Below are positions 32,262-42,194 of a DNA stretch of 64,000 nt, piece by piece. Below the pieces are notes generated by a model. It had not been told where the DNA came from. It saw only the letters and a program-made list of their open reading frames with translations, and did not search any database. The stretch lies in contig OX637399.1 in assembly GCA_951799425.1 (NCBI GenBank), positions 33,019,701-33,083,700 of the forward strand, written 5' to 3'. Each line of letters opens with the position of its first letter. Position 1 is the first letter of the stretch. The DNA is from Ilex aquifolium. Taxonomy: Eukaryota; Streptophyta; Magnoliopsida; Aquifoliales; Aquifoliaceae. The translations under genes were made by a program, and so were the position numbers.

Positions 32262-34649
32262 GGAAACCAGTATCAGTTCCAGGGCGCTACTCAGGCCCCT
32301 ACCACCTTTCGAGCGGGGACTCCGCAGTCGGGCCAGATGGGCCAAGGCATGGGTCGAGGCCGAGGACAGGGCATGCAGGCCGGGACTTCGGGGACCCAGG
32401 GGCGTGTCTACGCCATTACACCTCAGGCTGAGCCAGTGGACCAGTCAGTCATTCAGGGTACATTTCTACTTTCTCGCCTATGGACTAAAGTGTTATTTGA
32501 TTCTGGTGCATCACATTCATTCATTTCTGCATCATGTGTGAGGGATTTGGGCTTAGAGGTTGATACCTTGGAGGAGCCGTTATATGTGAATTCACCCCTA
32601 GGAGCTAGGGTGTGTGTGAATCAGATATGTCGGGGTTGTGAGCTAGAGATCTCGGGGATTCTACTCACCGTGGACCTTAGGGTTATGGACATGTCGGAAT
32701 TCGATGTCATCCTTGGGATGGACTGGTTGGCGGCGTATCGGGTCGTTATTAATTGTGACAGGAAGAGGGTCACCGCCTATACACCGGACTGTGTTTGTTT
32801 CAAGTTTCAGGGGGAAAAGCATGATGCTCTACCTCAAGTCGTGTATGATTCACGATGGCATGGGAAGTTGATGGGTTGGCTTGCGAGCCTTACTCTGGAG
32901 GACGAGGCGAGACAAGAATTGGGTCTACCTCGGGTGGTGTGTGAATATGAGGACGTTTTTCCGGACGAGTTACCGGGATTACCTCCCCATAGGAATGTGG
33001 ACTTTAGCATTGAGTTGCATCCGGGAACTTCGCCCATTTCTATGACTCCACATAGGATGGCGCCAGCTGAGTTGCAAGAACTCAAGGTCCAATTGCAAGA
33101 ATTATTGGACAAGGGCTTTATTAGACCGAGTACCTCACCTTGGGGCGCTCCGGTGCTGTTTGCCAAGAAGAAGGATAAGACCCTTCGATTGTGTATAGAC
33201 TATCGGCAGTTGAACCGGGTCACCATCAAGAATAGGTACCATTTGCCGAGGATCGATGATCTGTTTGATCAGCTGAGGGGAGCGCGGGTCTATTCAAAAA
33301 TAGATCTCCGCACGGGCTACCATCAGTTGAGGATTAGGGAGTCAGATATCCCTAAGACGGCGTTCAGAACGCGGTACGGGCATTTCGAGTTCACGGTGAT
33401 GCCATTTGGGTTGACTAATGCCCCGGCGGCATTTATGGATCTCATGCATAGGGTGTTCCAGCCCTATTTAGATCAGTTTGTCGTAGTGTTTGTTGATGAC
33501 ATCCTGATCTACTCCAAGACAGAGGAGGAGCATGAGGGTCACTTAAGGATTGTTCTCCAGACCTTGAGGGACCACCAGTTGTACGCCAAGTTCAGCAAGT
33601 GTGAATTTTGGCTTACGGAGGTGAAATTTTTGGGACACGTGGTGTCGGCTTCGGGGGTATCAGTTGATCCGGAGAAAGTCGAGGCAGTTATGAGCTGGGA
33701 GAGGCCAAGGTCAGTCTTCGAGATACGTAGTTTCTTGGGATTGGCAGGGTATTACCGGAGGTTCATCGAGGACTTCTCCCGACTAGCCGCACCTATGACT
33801 AGATTGACCCGGAAGGAGGTCAAGTTCGAGTGGAATGATTCGTGTGAGAAGGCATTCCAAGAACTGAAGAGGAGACTCACTTCAGCTCCTATCTTGATTG
33901 TTCCAGAGAGGGGGCAAAACTACACGATATATTGCGATGCCTCCAAGGACGGACTGGGTTGTGTCTTGATGCAGTCCGGGAGAGTGGTGGCTTATGGTTC
34001 TCGACAGTTGAAGAATCACGAGCAGAATTACCCTACGCATGATATGGAGTTGGCGGCCGTTGTCTTTGCCTTAAAGGCTTGGCGCCACTATTTGTATGGT
34101 GAACGATTTGAAGTGTTTTCGGACCACAAAAGTCTGAAGTACATCTTCACTCAACGGGACCTCAACATGAGGCAGCGTAGGTGGATGGAGTACCTAGAAG
34201 ACTATGACTTCACTTTGCATTACCACCCTGGTAAGGCAAATGTGGTGGCTGACGCACTTAGTCGGAAGTCACGGGGTGTCTTAGCTAGTGTGGCTTCCCG
34301 GGAGTGGCGGATGCTTGAGGCCGTGGGCCAATTTGGGCTGCATTATCGGGGTCGGACTCAGGGTGTTTTAGGGAGTTTGGTGGCTACGCCTTCCCTACTG
34401 AGCAGAGTGATTGAGTCACAGAGACAGGACTCAGAGTTATCATCCATCAGGGACCGAGTGCAGACGGGTACTGGTGACGAGGGCTGGGCCATTCACTCGG
34501 ATGACAGTCTTCGGTTTAGGGGAAGGGTAGTGGTTCCCCAGTCGGCGGAGCTGAGAGAGGAGATCCTCAGGGAGTTCCATTGCTCTCGTTTTGCGGTGCA
34601 CCCAGGCGGCACTAAAATGTATCATGATCTTCGTCGCCAGTATTACTAG
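32262..34649 (+). CDS. Chromovirus protease-RT-RNase H segment, copy 3
   Basis: First internal ATG at 32337. Matches copy 1 except for one private Ala to Thr change (RVQTGTG) in the linker between RNase H and integrase. Same UAG end (34647-34649). Confidence 0.9.
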   Translation, partial: GNQYQFQGATQAPTTFRAGTPQSGQMGQGMGRGRGQGMQAGTSGTQGRVYAITPQAEPVDQSVIQGTFLLSRLWTKVLFDSGASHSFISASCVRDLGLEVDTLEEPLYVNSPLGARVCVNQICRGCELEISGILLTVDLRVMDMSEFDVILGMDWLAAYRVVINCDRKRVTAYTPDCVCFKFQGEKHDALPQVVYDSRWHGKLMGWLASLTLEDEARQELGLPRVVCEYEDVFPDELPGLPPHRNVDFSIELHPGTSPISMTPHRMAPAELQELKVQLQELLDKGFIRPSTSPWGAPVLFAKKKDKTLRLCIDYRQLNRVTIKNRYHLPRIDDLFDQLRGARVYSKIDLRTGYHQLRIRESDIPKTAFRTRYGHFEFTVMPFGLTNAPAAFMDLMHRVFQPYLDQFVVVFVDDILIYSKTEEEHEGHLRIVLQTLRDHQLYAKFSKCEFWLTEVKFLGHVVSASGVSVDPEKVEAVMSWERPRSVFEIRSFLGLAGYYRRFIEDFSRLAAPMTRLTRKEVKFEWNDSCEKAFQELKRRLTSAPILIVPERGQNYTIYCDASKDGLGCVLMQSGRVVAYGSRQLKNHEQNYPTHDMELAAVVFALKAWRHYLYGERFEVFSDHKSLKYIFTQRDLNMRQRRWMEYLEDYDFTLHYHPGKANVVADALSRKSRGVLASVASREWRMLEAVGQFGLHYRGRTQGVLGSLVATPSLLSRVIESQRQDSELSSIRDRVQTGTGDEGWAIHSDDSLRFRGRVVVPQSAELREEILREFHCSRFAVHPGGTKMYHDLRRQYY

Positions 34650-35843
34650 AGCGGAATGAAGAGGCAAATTGGCGACTTTGTCAGTAGATGCCTCACATGT
34701 CAGCAGATTAAAGCCGAGCACCAGAGGCCAGCAGGGTTGCTCCAGCCCATGGAAGTGGCTGAGTGGAAGTGGGAGCACATCACAATGGACTTTGTGACCC
34801 ACTTGCCACGGACATCACGGGGACATGATGCGGTGTGGGTGATAGTGGACCGGCTTACGAAGTCGGCACACTTTTTGGCGGTGCGGATGACCTTCACTCT
34901 GGAGGAATTCTGCAGGTTGTACATAAGGGAGATAGTCCGGTTGCATGGGGTACCCGTATCTATAGTATCGGATCGGGATCCCAGGTTTACGGCTCACTTT
35001 TGGGAGAGTTTCCAGCGAGCCATGGGGACTCAGTTGAGGATGAGCACAGCCTACCATCCCCAAACGGACGGTCAGTCGGAGAGGACCATCCAGACATTAG
35101 AGGACATGCTACGGGCATGCGTCCTAGATCTCAAGAGTAGCTGGGAAGAGCATTTGCCCTTAGTGGAATTCGCCTACAATAACAGTTATCAGGCGAGCAT
35201 ACGGATGGCACCCTATGAGGCGCTTTATGGGAGGCCTTGTCGTTCTCCGGTTTGTTGGACTGAAGTTGGGGAAAGACCCTCTACGGGTCCAGACTTGATT
35301 AGAGACACCTCGGAGAAGGTGAACCTGATAAGGAAGCGTCTTCTCACGGCTCAGAGCCGGCAGAAGAGTTACGCCGATAGGCGGCGGCGGCCTCTGGAAT
35401 TTGAGGTGGGAGACCACGTCTTCTTGAAGGTGATGCCTAAGAGAGGGGTGATCAGATTCGGCAAGCGGGGAAAACTGTCGCCGAGGTATATTGGGCCCTT
35501 TGAGGTGCTTGAGAGAGTTGGCACTGTGGCTTACAGATTGGCGTTACCGCCAACTTTATCGGGTGTTCACGCCGTATTCCATGTCTCCATGCTCCGGAAG
35601 TATACTCCAGATCCGACGCATGTTGTGGATTGGGGCGAGCTCATAGTTGATGCGGATGGGACCTTCGAGGAGGGACCAGTGCGTGTCATGGATAGCCGAG
35701 AGCAAGTTTTGCGAGGCAAGACCGTGAGGCTAGTGAAGGTGTTGTGGCAGCACCGAGGAGTGGAGGAGGCAACATGGGAGCGTGAGGACACCATACGTGC
35801 CAACTATCCTTTCTTATTTGAGGATGGAGGTACATTCTTATAG
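34650..35843 (+). CDS. Chromovirus integrase, copy 3
   Basis: First ATG at 34656. The predicted protein equals that of copy 1, with intact DDE residues and chromodomain-like tail. Confidence 0.9.
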   Translation, partial: SGMKRQIGDFVSRCLTCQQIKAEHQRPAGLLQPMEVAEWKWEHITMDFVTHLPRTSRGHDAVWVIVDRLTKSAHFLAVRMTFTLEEFCRLYIREIVRLHGVPVSIVSDRDPRFTAHFWESFQRAMGTQLRMSTAYHPQTDGQSERTIQTLEDMLRACVLDLKSSWEEHLPLVEFAYNNSYQASIRMAPYEALYGRPCRSPVCWTEVGERPSTGPDLIRDTSEKVNLIRKRLLTAQSRQKSYADRRRRPLEFEVGDHVFLKVMPKRGVIRFGKRGKLSPRYIGPFEVLERVGTVAYRLALPPTLSGVHAVFHVSMLRKYTPDPTHVVDWGELIVDADGTFEEGPVRVMDSREQVLRGKTVRLVKVLWQHRGVEEATWEREDTIRANYPFLFEDGGTFL

Positions 35844-35937
35844 TCATTTAGTATTATATGACTGTTGCATATGCGTGTAATTGTGTGTGCATGAGTGTGT
35901 GAATTTCGGGGACGAAATTCTTTTAAGGGGGGAAGAA

Positions 35938-38543
35938 TGTAAAACCCGAGAAAATTTCAACCTTTGTGAAAAAGGGCAAAACGGTAAATTGCCACTACAG
36001 TACAGGTTGTAAACCTGAATTTTTCTAGAACTCGGATGACGAAACGGACCTCACCGTTGGATTCGTCTCGCGAAATCTAGTTACCACGTCAAATTTCGTG
36101 GAATTCCTAGATAGTCGGATTTTTCGCGTTTTACGAGACGAACGGGCCCCGGGTGACCCTGTACACGAAATTTTTATAAAGTTTCCAGGTTTGAGGAAAT
36201 ATTAAACACAAGTTAAAACAAAAATAATTCGAACTTGAACCGGAGCGAAATTTAATCGTTTCGGGATTAAAACGGACCCGGAATTAAATAGGACGTGTGG
36301 CGAATTGTGGGCCAAGTATTCTAAAATATAAATAGGGGGAAAAATTAGATTTTTCCCCATTGTTCAGCCGGTTTCAGCCGATAGAGAGAAAGAGGGAGAA
36401 AAGAGAGAAAAACTCACCTTCTCTCTACGATCTACGGCGCTACGGACCTCGAATCCACGCAAGCCAAGAATTAAAGTCGCTCTACTCATCGAGGGCTACG
36501 CGGCTATACCAAAAAGCGCAAGTTTTACCGAAGATTAAGGTACGGGATTTTCGAGAAGTGAGGGTTTTTGGCTTGAATCGGGTCTTGGAACTTCCCTTGG
36601 TCGTTCCTCACGCTTCAAGAGGTAGGGTTTCTTCCTACTAAGGTTTATTCCAAGCCTATAATGTTTTTATGGAATGGGTAGGATGATAGCCTATGTGTCT
36701 CTTGTCTATTGTTGTGAAATTGGGTGAATTGGGTATTGAAATGGGTAAAGAAAATCCTAACTTGGATGAATATTTAGAAGTTACTAATTGTGATTTCTAT
36801 GAATTGGATATGTGAAATGAACCCAATGTAAATTCATGTGTTATATGAAATTGTGGGCGTGTTATGTGTTTATATATATGCCATGAAATTTTAGTATGTT
36901 GATAACATGCTTGGAATTTGTATTATGGGAATTATATGCTTTTGATATGATTTTGCCATGGAATATGAGAAATGTGTTGAGAATGTTCATATGTCACTCA
37001 TATCATATCGAACATTGTATTGGTGTTGCAATGGAGCACCACATTTCATATGCACGGGAACATCGCATTTTAGGAGGTGTGTGTGCATGGTTATTTGTCT
37101 TCACCACACATGGTGGATGGCGAGTGAGCTCGGGTAATATGGGTCGATGACCTAGACGAGTCGAATGGTTTATATGTTGATAGGGTTGGGGTAGCAAGAA
37201 GGGCTAGAAAATCCCTCGGGTGAGAGACCCGGTGATTGGATACGCACTCCGTTGGTATAAGAGCCCATAAAGTGTGTCGGTGTACGCGGAACCGTTGGTG
37301 GAAGTCCATGAATTCCGTGTAGGTTGGGTGACCTTTGGTGTGAGTCCATGAACATCCACCTCTATAAAGACCCTAGAATGAGATGTCATTTGATGTGAAA
37401 CATAAATGACGGATTGGTACACATTGGCACTTGCATGTGTAGAGGAGCCGGGAAGGGCTCGGTTGATGTGCATGAGTGAGTCTCACCTCATTTCATAGCA
37501 TGGCATTACATGTTTTAACATGGAATATATTCTTGTTGTGGATTGTTGATTGATAGCATGTAACATTTCATATGCATTTAGGTTGGGGAATAGCCTCTCT
37601 AGGAGATACCCTATTGAGCGTGGCTCACCCTTTATGGGAAAAACATTTCAGGTGTGGGTTTTGCTCCGGCGGATGGCTCATTTGGAGAGCATCAAGCATG
37701 AAGGGGGCCGGCTTGTGGCCTTAGTTTAAGTTTTGTAAAACCTTTAACAAAACTCCATTTTGATGTATATATATTATGGAATGAATTGTAATAGAGATAG
37801 TATGAGTTGGGTATTATATGGAAAATCTCATTAAACATGTATTGAATGAGTTTGGAGTGTATGGGGTAGCTTTAAGGATGGTTTGGAGGGGAAAGAAATC
37901 CATTTTTATGCTCACAGTCTGAAAACCTACCGGAAGGTGTGTGTCGGTCTTCCGGAAGGTTTTGCTAAAAACCCCAGCTTGCCTTGTTCACAGCTAATAC
38001 CTTCCGGAAGGTTTTGCCCACTGGAATGAACCTTTCGGAAGATTTTAGCTACTGGAGTAAAACCTACCGGAAGGACTTGTCTACTGGAGTGGACCTTCCG
38101 GAAGGTTTTGCCTTGGGTTTCTTTTTGACTGCCGAATCCTTCCGGAAGGTTTTGTTTTCTGGAATGAACCTTCCGGAAGGTTTTGGCTACTGGAATGGAC
38201 CTTCCGGAAGGTTTTTGCTACTGATGTCGACCTTCCGGAAGTTCTTGAAATTGATCTTTTTCATGTAACAGTTCCTTCAGCGACCTTCCGGTAGGTGTAT
38301 GTCGACCTTCCGGAAGGTTTTTCCAAAATTTTGAAATTTTCAAAATGCTTAGCCATGCTTTTGGGCTTTGTTTTCTTTGGTTCCTATGACATAAATGGAG
38401 GTATAATTGACCTTGTGGATGGTAAATCCGATTAAAAGCATGTGAATGACGTGGTGTTGGGTTATACGACTATCACGAGTATTTCCGCTGGTTGACGGAT
38501 GGTCAACGGTCAATAAAGGACACCCGAAAATTGGGGTGTCACA
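35938..38543 (+). repeat. LTR 4 (3' outer LTR of the array)
   Basis: 2,606 bp, ending GTGTCACA before the TSD AAAAC. Private alleles: GGTTTGAGGAAAT near 36190 and CCCGAAAATT near 38525. Confidence 0.92.
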
Positions 38544-39987
38544 AAAACAGTCGTCCGTGTCATGGCCGTGGTCGCGGTGGAAACGACAGTACCTGCTGGG
38601 ATTTCGGCGCTTGGGGTCAGACTTCATCTTCTCGGGCCAACGGATGGCGGGGTCATCCTGTATCTGGAATAGGATGTGGTCCACCGAAGCATTGAGCGGC
38701 GTGAAGGCTTGTCGCTCTCTCAGAGGTGGGGGACCGAGGCGGTCCTTGACAGAGATTCCCTCCGTCCTATTTCTTTTGTTTTCTATCTCCCACCTGTCCT
38801 CGCGAGTGTCCTTCCTTTTCTCCCCTCCTCGGGAGGACTCTCCTCGACGGGCTTTGGTGACGTCCTCGGCATTTATATACTTTTGCGCCCTGGCCAGTAG
38901 CTCGGGCATGCCAGAGGGCGGCTTCTTGATGACTGAGAACATGAAACTGGATGTTCGAAGGCCGACGATAAAAGCAGCCATGGCTACCTTGTCATCCGAC
39001 TCATCGATCTGGAGCACCTCCTCATTGAAGCGAGCAAGGTAGTCACGAAGGCTTTCATCCCTATCCTGCTTAATGGTGAGCAGGTGGGTCATTGGCTTTT
39101 GATGACGGCGTCCCCCAATGAAGTGGGAGACGAAGGACCTGCTTAGCTCCTCGAAAGAACAGACGGAGGAAGGCCTGAGCTTGGAGAACCATTGACGAGC
39201 GGACCCCTTCAAGGTGGTGGGGAATGCTCGGCACATGATCTCCTCAGGCACATTATGGAGTTGCATGAGGGACTTGTAGGTGTCCAGATGGTCAAGGGGA
39301 TCTCTATTGCCATCGAAGGTGTCGATGTTGGGCATTTTGAATTTCGAAGGGAGTGGGTAGTTGACAATATCAGCAGTGAAAGGTGTGTCAGTGCGTCTTA
39401 CCAGGTAATCCACGGGTGTCGGCGCTTGCGCCTTGATGGCGTTGAGGGCATCACCGAGTTGGTTTTGCACCTCCTTAATCTTCTCATCCCACTGATTGGG
39501 GACATCCTGGTGATGGTACTGGCTTTCATGGTCTCCATACTGACTTTCTCCCTCGTCCTCATGCGCAGGTACGTGCGAAGGGTGAACACGCGAGCTCCCT
39601 GCGCGGTGAGGAGGGATTGGTTGACGAGGGACTCCCTGGCGTACTGCTGAAGCATTCCGATGAGGGACCTGGTGTCCAGAGAGGACAAGCAATGGTTCCT
39701 CTCCTGTCGGAGGGAGTTGGACTCCTCCAACAGGGTGATGGGTGACTCCTCCTTGAGAGAGCATCAACTGGATGATCTGCTGGTTTTGGTTCACCAGCAG
39801 CTGCATGGTCTGCAGGAGTTGTTGTTGTGACCCAACGGCGGGAGTTGCCGTAGCAGAGGGTTCTTCGGGTGCGAGGGGAGGCGGAGCCTCCTCCCGGTGC
39901 ACAGGGTTGTTGTCTTCGGGTTGATGAGACTTCGATCTGGTGGTGATTGCCATGGATTGCGGGAGAGGTAGGAAGACTACGTCGTTT

Positions 39988-40006
39988 CCCACAGACGGCG
40001 CCAAAC
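39988..40006 (-). other. Primer binding site of the Tat-type element
   Basis: Directly after the 5' LTR the minus strand reads GTTTGGCGCCGTCTGTGGG. A TGGCGCC-type site is common in plant Ty3/gypsy elements. I do not assign the tRNA. Confidence 0.7.
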
Positions 40007-40900
40007 TGATGATGCACAAAATCGTATGGTGCGAGATCAACAGTCACAAGAGTGATTAATGAGCAATCAATGACAATTAAATATGAAAACAAGTAATAGA
40101 GAGTCAACACTGGAGATTTATAGTGGTTCGGTCTCAGACGACCTACGTCCACTCTTCGAACGGCGACGGTGGCCTTAGGTGTTTTATTGATCAACGGTGG
40201 TACTCCGGAGAGTTTACAATGAGTCTAGAGAGAGAGAGTAGAGAGCTTGCTGAGTGCAACTAGTGTAGTGTTTTTGTCTCAAGAGTCATCGTGAGTGTCA
40301 TCGTGAGTGTCATGCCCTTTATACAGTGAGGGCTTACATTATATAGGCTCACCAAGGCGGTGAGGCGGTGACGTGAGGAAGAAGTCTCCCGTGAATTTGG
40401 TAAGTACAAATATGGTAGGAGTGGACTTCTTTGGTAAGTAGAGTTATGGTAAGAGTAGGTTTCTATATCCCGCCTTTCTCTCCCTCGTGCTCCTATTCAA
40501 TCGGAGGAAGACTCCTAACGAGGTAGGACTTCAATCCTTGTCTTGACCTTAGGCTTGCTTCGGAGTAGGCTTGGATGTGCATTAGTCTTGAGGTTGCACT
40601 AGGGCATGAAGAGGAGCAAAGGGGAGAAGCCAAGGGAGCAAGAGGTGAGGACCAAGGAGGGAGGCCATGGGCGGCGCCCACTTGGAGACTAGTGGGCGAC
40701 GCCCACTTGGGACCTTGGTGTTGGCCTTGGCCAAATTCCTTTTATGCCCTCCGTAATTTAGACTTCTCTTTATGCCCTCCGTAATTTAGACTTCCCTTTG
40801 TGCCCTCCGTAATCTGGACTGTTTAACTCCGCACGGGATTTCTTTGGACTTTCTCGGTCCGTTCAAGTTGGGCTTAGCCCAGTCAAATTTGGACTCGTCA
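40007..40900 (-). repeat. 5' LTR of the Tat-type element
   Basis: 894 bp. It differs from the 9838-10723 copy by an 8-bp GGCGGTGA duplication near 40360 and four substitutions by eye. A minus-strand TATA-like box lies at about 40316-40324. Confidence 0.9.
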
Positions 40901-41309
40901 ACAATGACTATATGGCTTTGTGGATTTAGGTGTGTGGGTTTATATATGTGCAGTTAGTGTGTGAAAGAGGAGAAGAAGATGAACACAAATTAGAAGGTGA
41001 GTGTTTGGTTATAAGGTTAGTTGTGGTAAGGTTAAAGTTAAGGATAAGTAAATAGGTAAAAATACAAGTTTTGTTACATTTACAAAAACTGATAGGAGAT
41101 GTCAGTAATATTTCAAACAATTGAAAGGGTTTCCTTGTAATTACATTAATTATCAGGGTTGTCGTTGTAATTTATCCTAAAAGAAAATAAATTTTGAAAA
41201 AAAGCGCGTATTGACTCTTCCAATCACTACAGTGCTCAGTCGCTATGAATCTCCGGATCCTCCCTCTCTTTCCTTCACTCTGGTCAGTGTTGCCCTAGTT
41301 TCTTCTCTA

Positions 41310-41346
41310 CTTCTGCTCCTCTCTCTCTCTCTCTCCCTTTCTCTGT
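41310..41346. repeat. CT microsatellite in the ACA-like 5' region
   Basis: A (TC)n-rich run about 60-95 bp upstream of the start codon, as is common in plant 5' untranslated regions. Confidence 0.6.
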
Positions 41347-42050
41347 GTGTGTGAGCGCGCATTTCCTATACTACGCACATATCGTCACATAGTTCTCTCC
41401 GCAATGGATGAACTACTGATGCCCTTAGATATTCTGGCGAAGAATGCTTCAGAAAAAGCGTTGGAGAGGTGGAGATCGGCTGTGACGGTCGTACTGAATC
41501 GACGAAGAAGGTTCCGTATGGTGGCCGATCTCGTCAAGCGGTATGAAGCTCGAAAACAGGAAGTGTTGAAAAGGTGGAGATCGGCTGTGAAGACCGTACT
41601 GAACCGAGGAAGAAGATTCCGTTTGGTGGTCGATCTCGTCAAGCCGTGTGAAGCTCCAAAAAAGATTCGCAATACGCAGGTACACTTTCTTACCCTCTCT
41701 TTGTTTGAGATTTACTATCGATAGAATCAATTTGAACCAATTCACAAAATTTTACCCATTTTAACAATTAATTAATCAAGCACAACGTGGTGTGAGGTAG
41801 TAAAATCTCATGTAATAAATATGGGAGTGTTCAACCCACTTGTTTGCTGTTTTTCACTCCTCTTTGCGATTCCATCATGAATTGTCCGACTCGGTTTGCT
41901 TCAATTGTGTTAAACTCAAATTACACCCATTCTATCATGTTGTATCCAATTCAATACCGGTTTGGTTGTGACTCGTGGATTTGGTGGAACATATATCTTT
42001 AACTGTTCGGTTGGGTGAGTTGTATAGGCTCTATAATTATATAATTATAT

Positions 42051-42185
42051 GAGCAATGCTATAGGGACCAAATTTGGGGACCTAATCTAGGGACTTAATG
42101 ATGTGGAGCACCCTACTAATTCAATGGTTGTATTGAATTAGGTCCCTAGATTAGGTCCCTAAATTAGTTCCAAATAGCATTTTCC
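42051..42185. repeat. 135-bp MITE with 9-bp target duplication
   Basis: Inverted ends GAGCAATGCTATAGGGACC and GGAAAATGCTATTTGGAAC, and perfect flanking TAATTATAT (42042-42050 and 42186-42194). A 9-bp duplication points to a Mutator-type non-autonomous element. It lies in intron 1 of the ACA relic. Confidence 0.8.
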
Positions 42186-42194
42186 TAATTATAT

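Larger units (their letters stand above)
13008..38543 (+). mobile_element. Tandem chromovirus array: four LTRs and three internal regions
   Basis: LTRs at 13008-15614, 20652-23257, 28295-30900 and 35938-38543 alternate with internal regions of 5,037 bp each, at an exact period of 7,643 bp. The whole array is flanked by one 5-bp duplication AAAAC (13003-13007 and 38544-38548), and no duplication lies between units, so it is one insertion enlarged afterwards or inserted as a concatemer. Each unit has primer binding site, gag, protease-RT-RNase H, integrase and polypurine tract. The integrase C-terminus carries a chromodomain-like tail (VLWQHRGVEEATWE), typical of the Tekay/Del chromoviruses; long LTRs fit that lineage. 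Confidence 0.93.
12907..39953 (-). pseudogene. gag of the Tat-type element, split by the chromovirus array
   Basis: The gene encodes the structural Gag protein of the Tat-type element. The start chosen is the ATG at 39953 (MAITTRSK), just after the primer binding site. The frame stays open to the insertion at 38544-38548 (TSD AAAAC) and resumes in the same frame at 13002, ending at a TAG (12907-12909); the two parts total 501 codons. Visible features: a Gln-rich N-terminal coiled stretch, the retrotransposon gag core (KFKMPNIDTFDGNRDPLDHL, ARQWFSKL, FEELSRSFVSHF) and a Tat-style C/H motif CRFHRDHGHDTDDC right before the break. After the TAG, gag-like residues continue (GLGGGDSDSTREV) with a further stop, so the 3' end is eroded. 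As it stands, the array disrupts the gene. Confidence 0.85.
9838..40900 (-). mobile_element. Tat-type Ty3/gypsy element, gag only, interrupted by a second element
   Basis: The element lies on the minus strand: LTRs 40007-40900 (its 5' LTR) and 9838-10723 (its 3' LTR), flanked by a perfect target duplication ACAAT (9833-9837 and 40901-40905). A primer binding site follows the 5' LTR and a polypurine tract precedes the 3' LTR. Without the foreign array (13008-38543) the internal region is only about 3.7 kb: gag plus repeats, with no protease, reverse transcriptase or integrase. It is therefore a non-autonomous element that would need a relative for movement. I counted four substitutions and one 8-bp indel between the LTRs, which points to a recent insertion. 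Confidence 0.9.

Noticed and set aside
13008..38543. Tandem gypsy array as a pure assembly artefact
   Set aside because: The copies differ at scattered bases in LTRs, primer sites and coding regions, and the outer borders share one target duplication. Long reads would still be needed to settle copy number.
38446..39650. Plus-strand open frames of up to 198 codons
   Set aside because: They are antisense shadows of the Tat-type gag.
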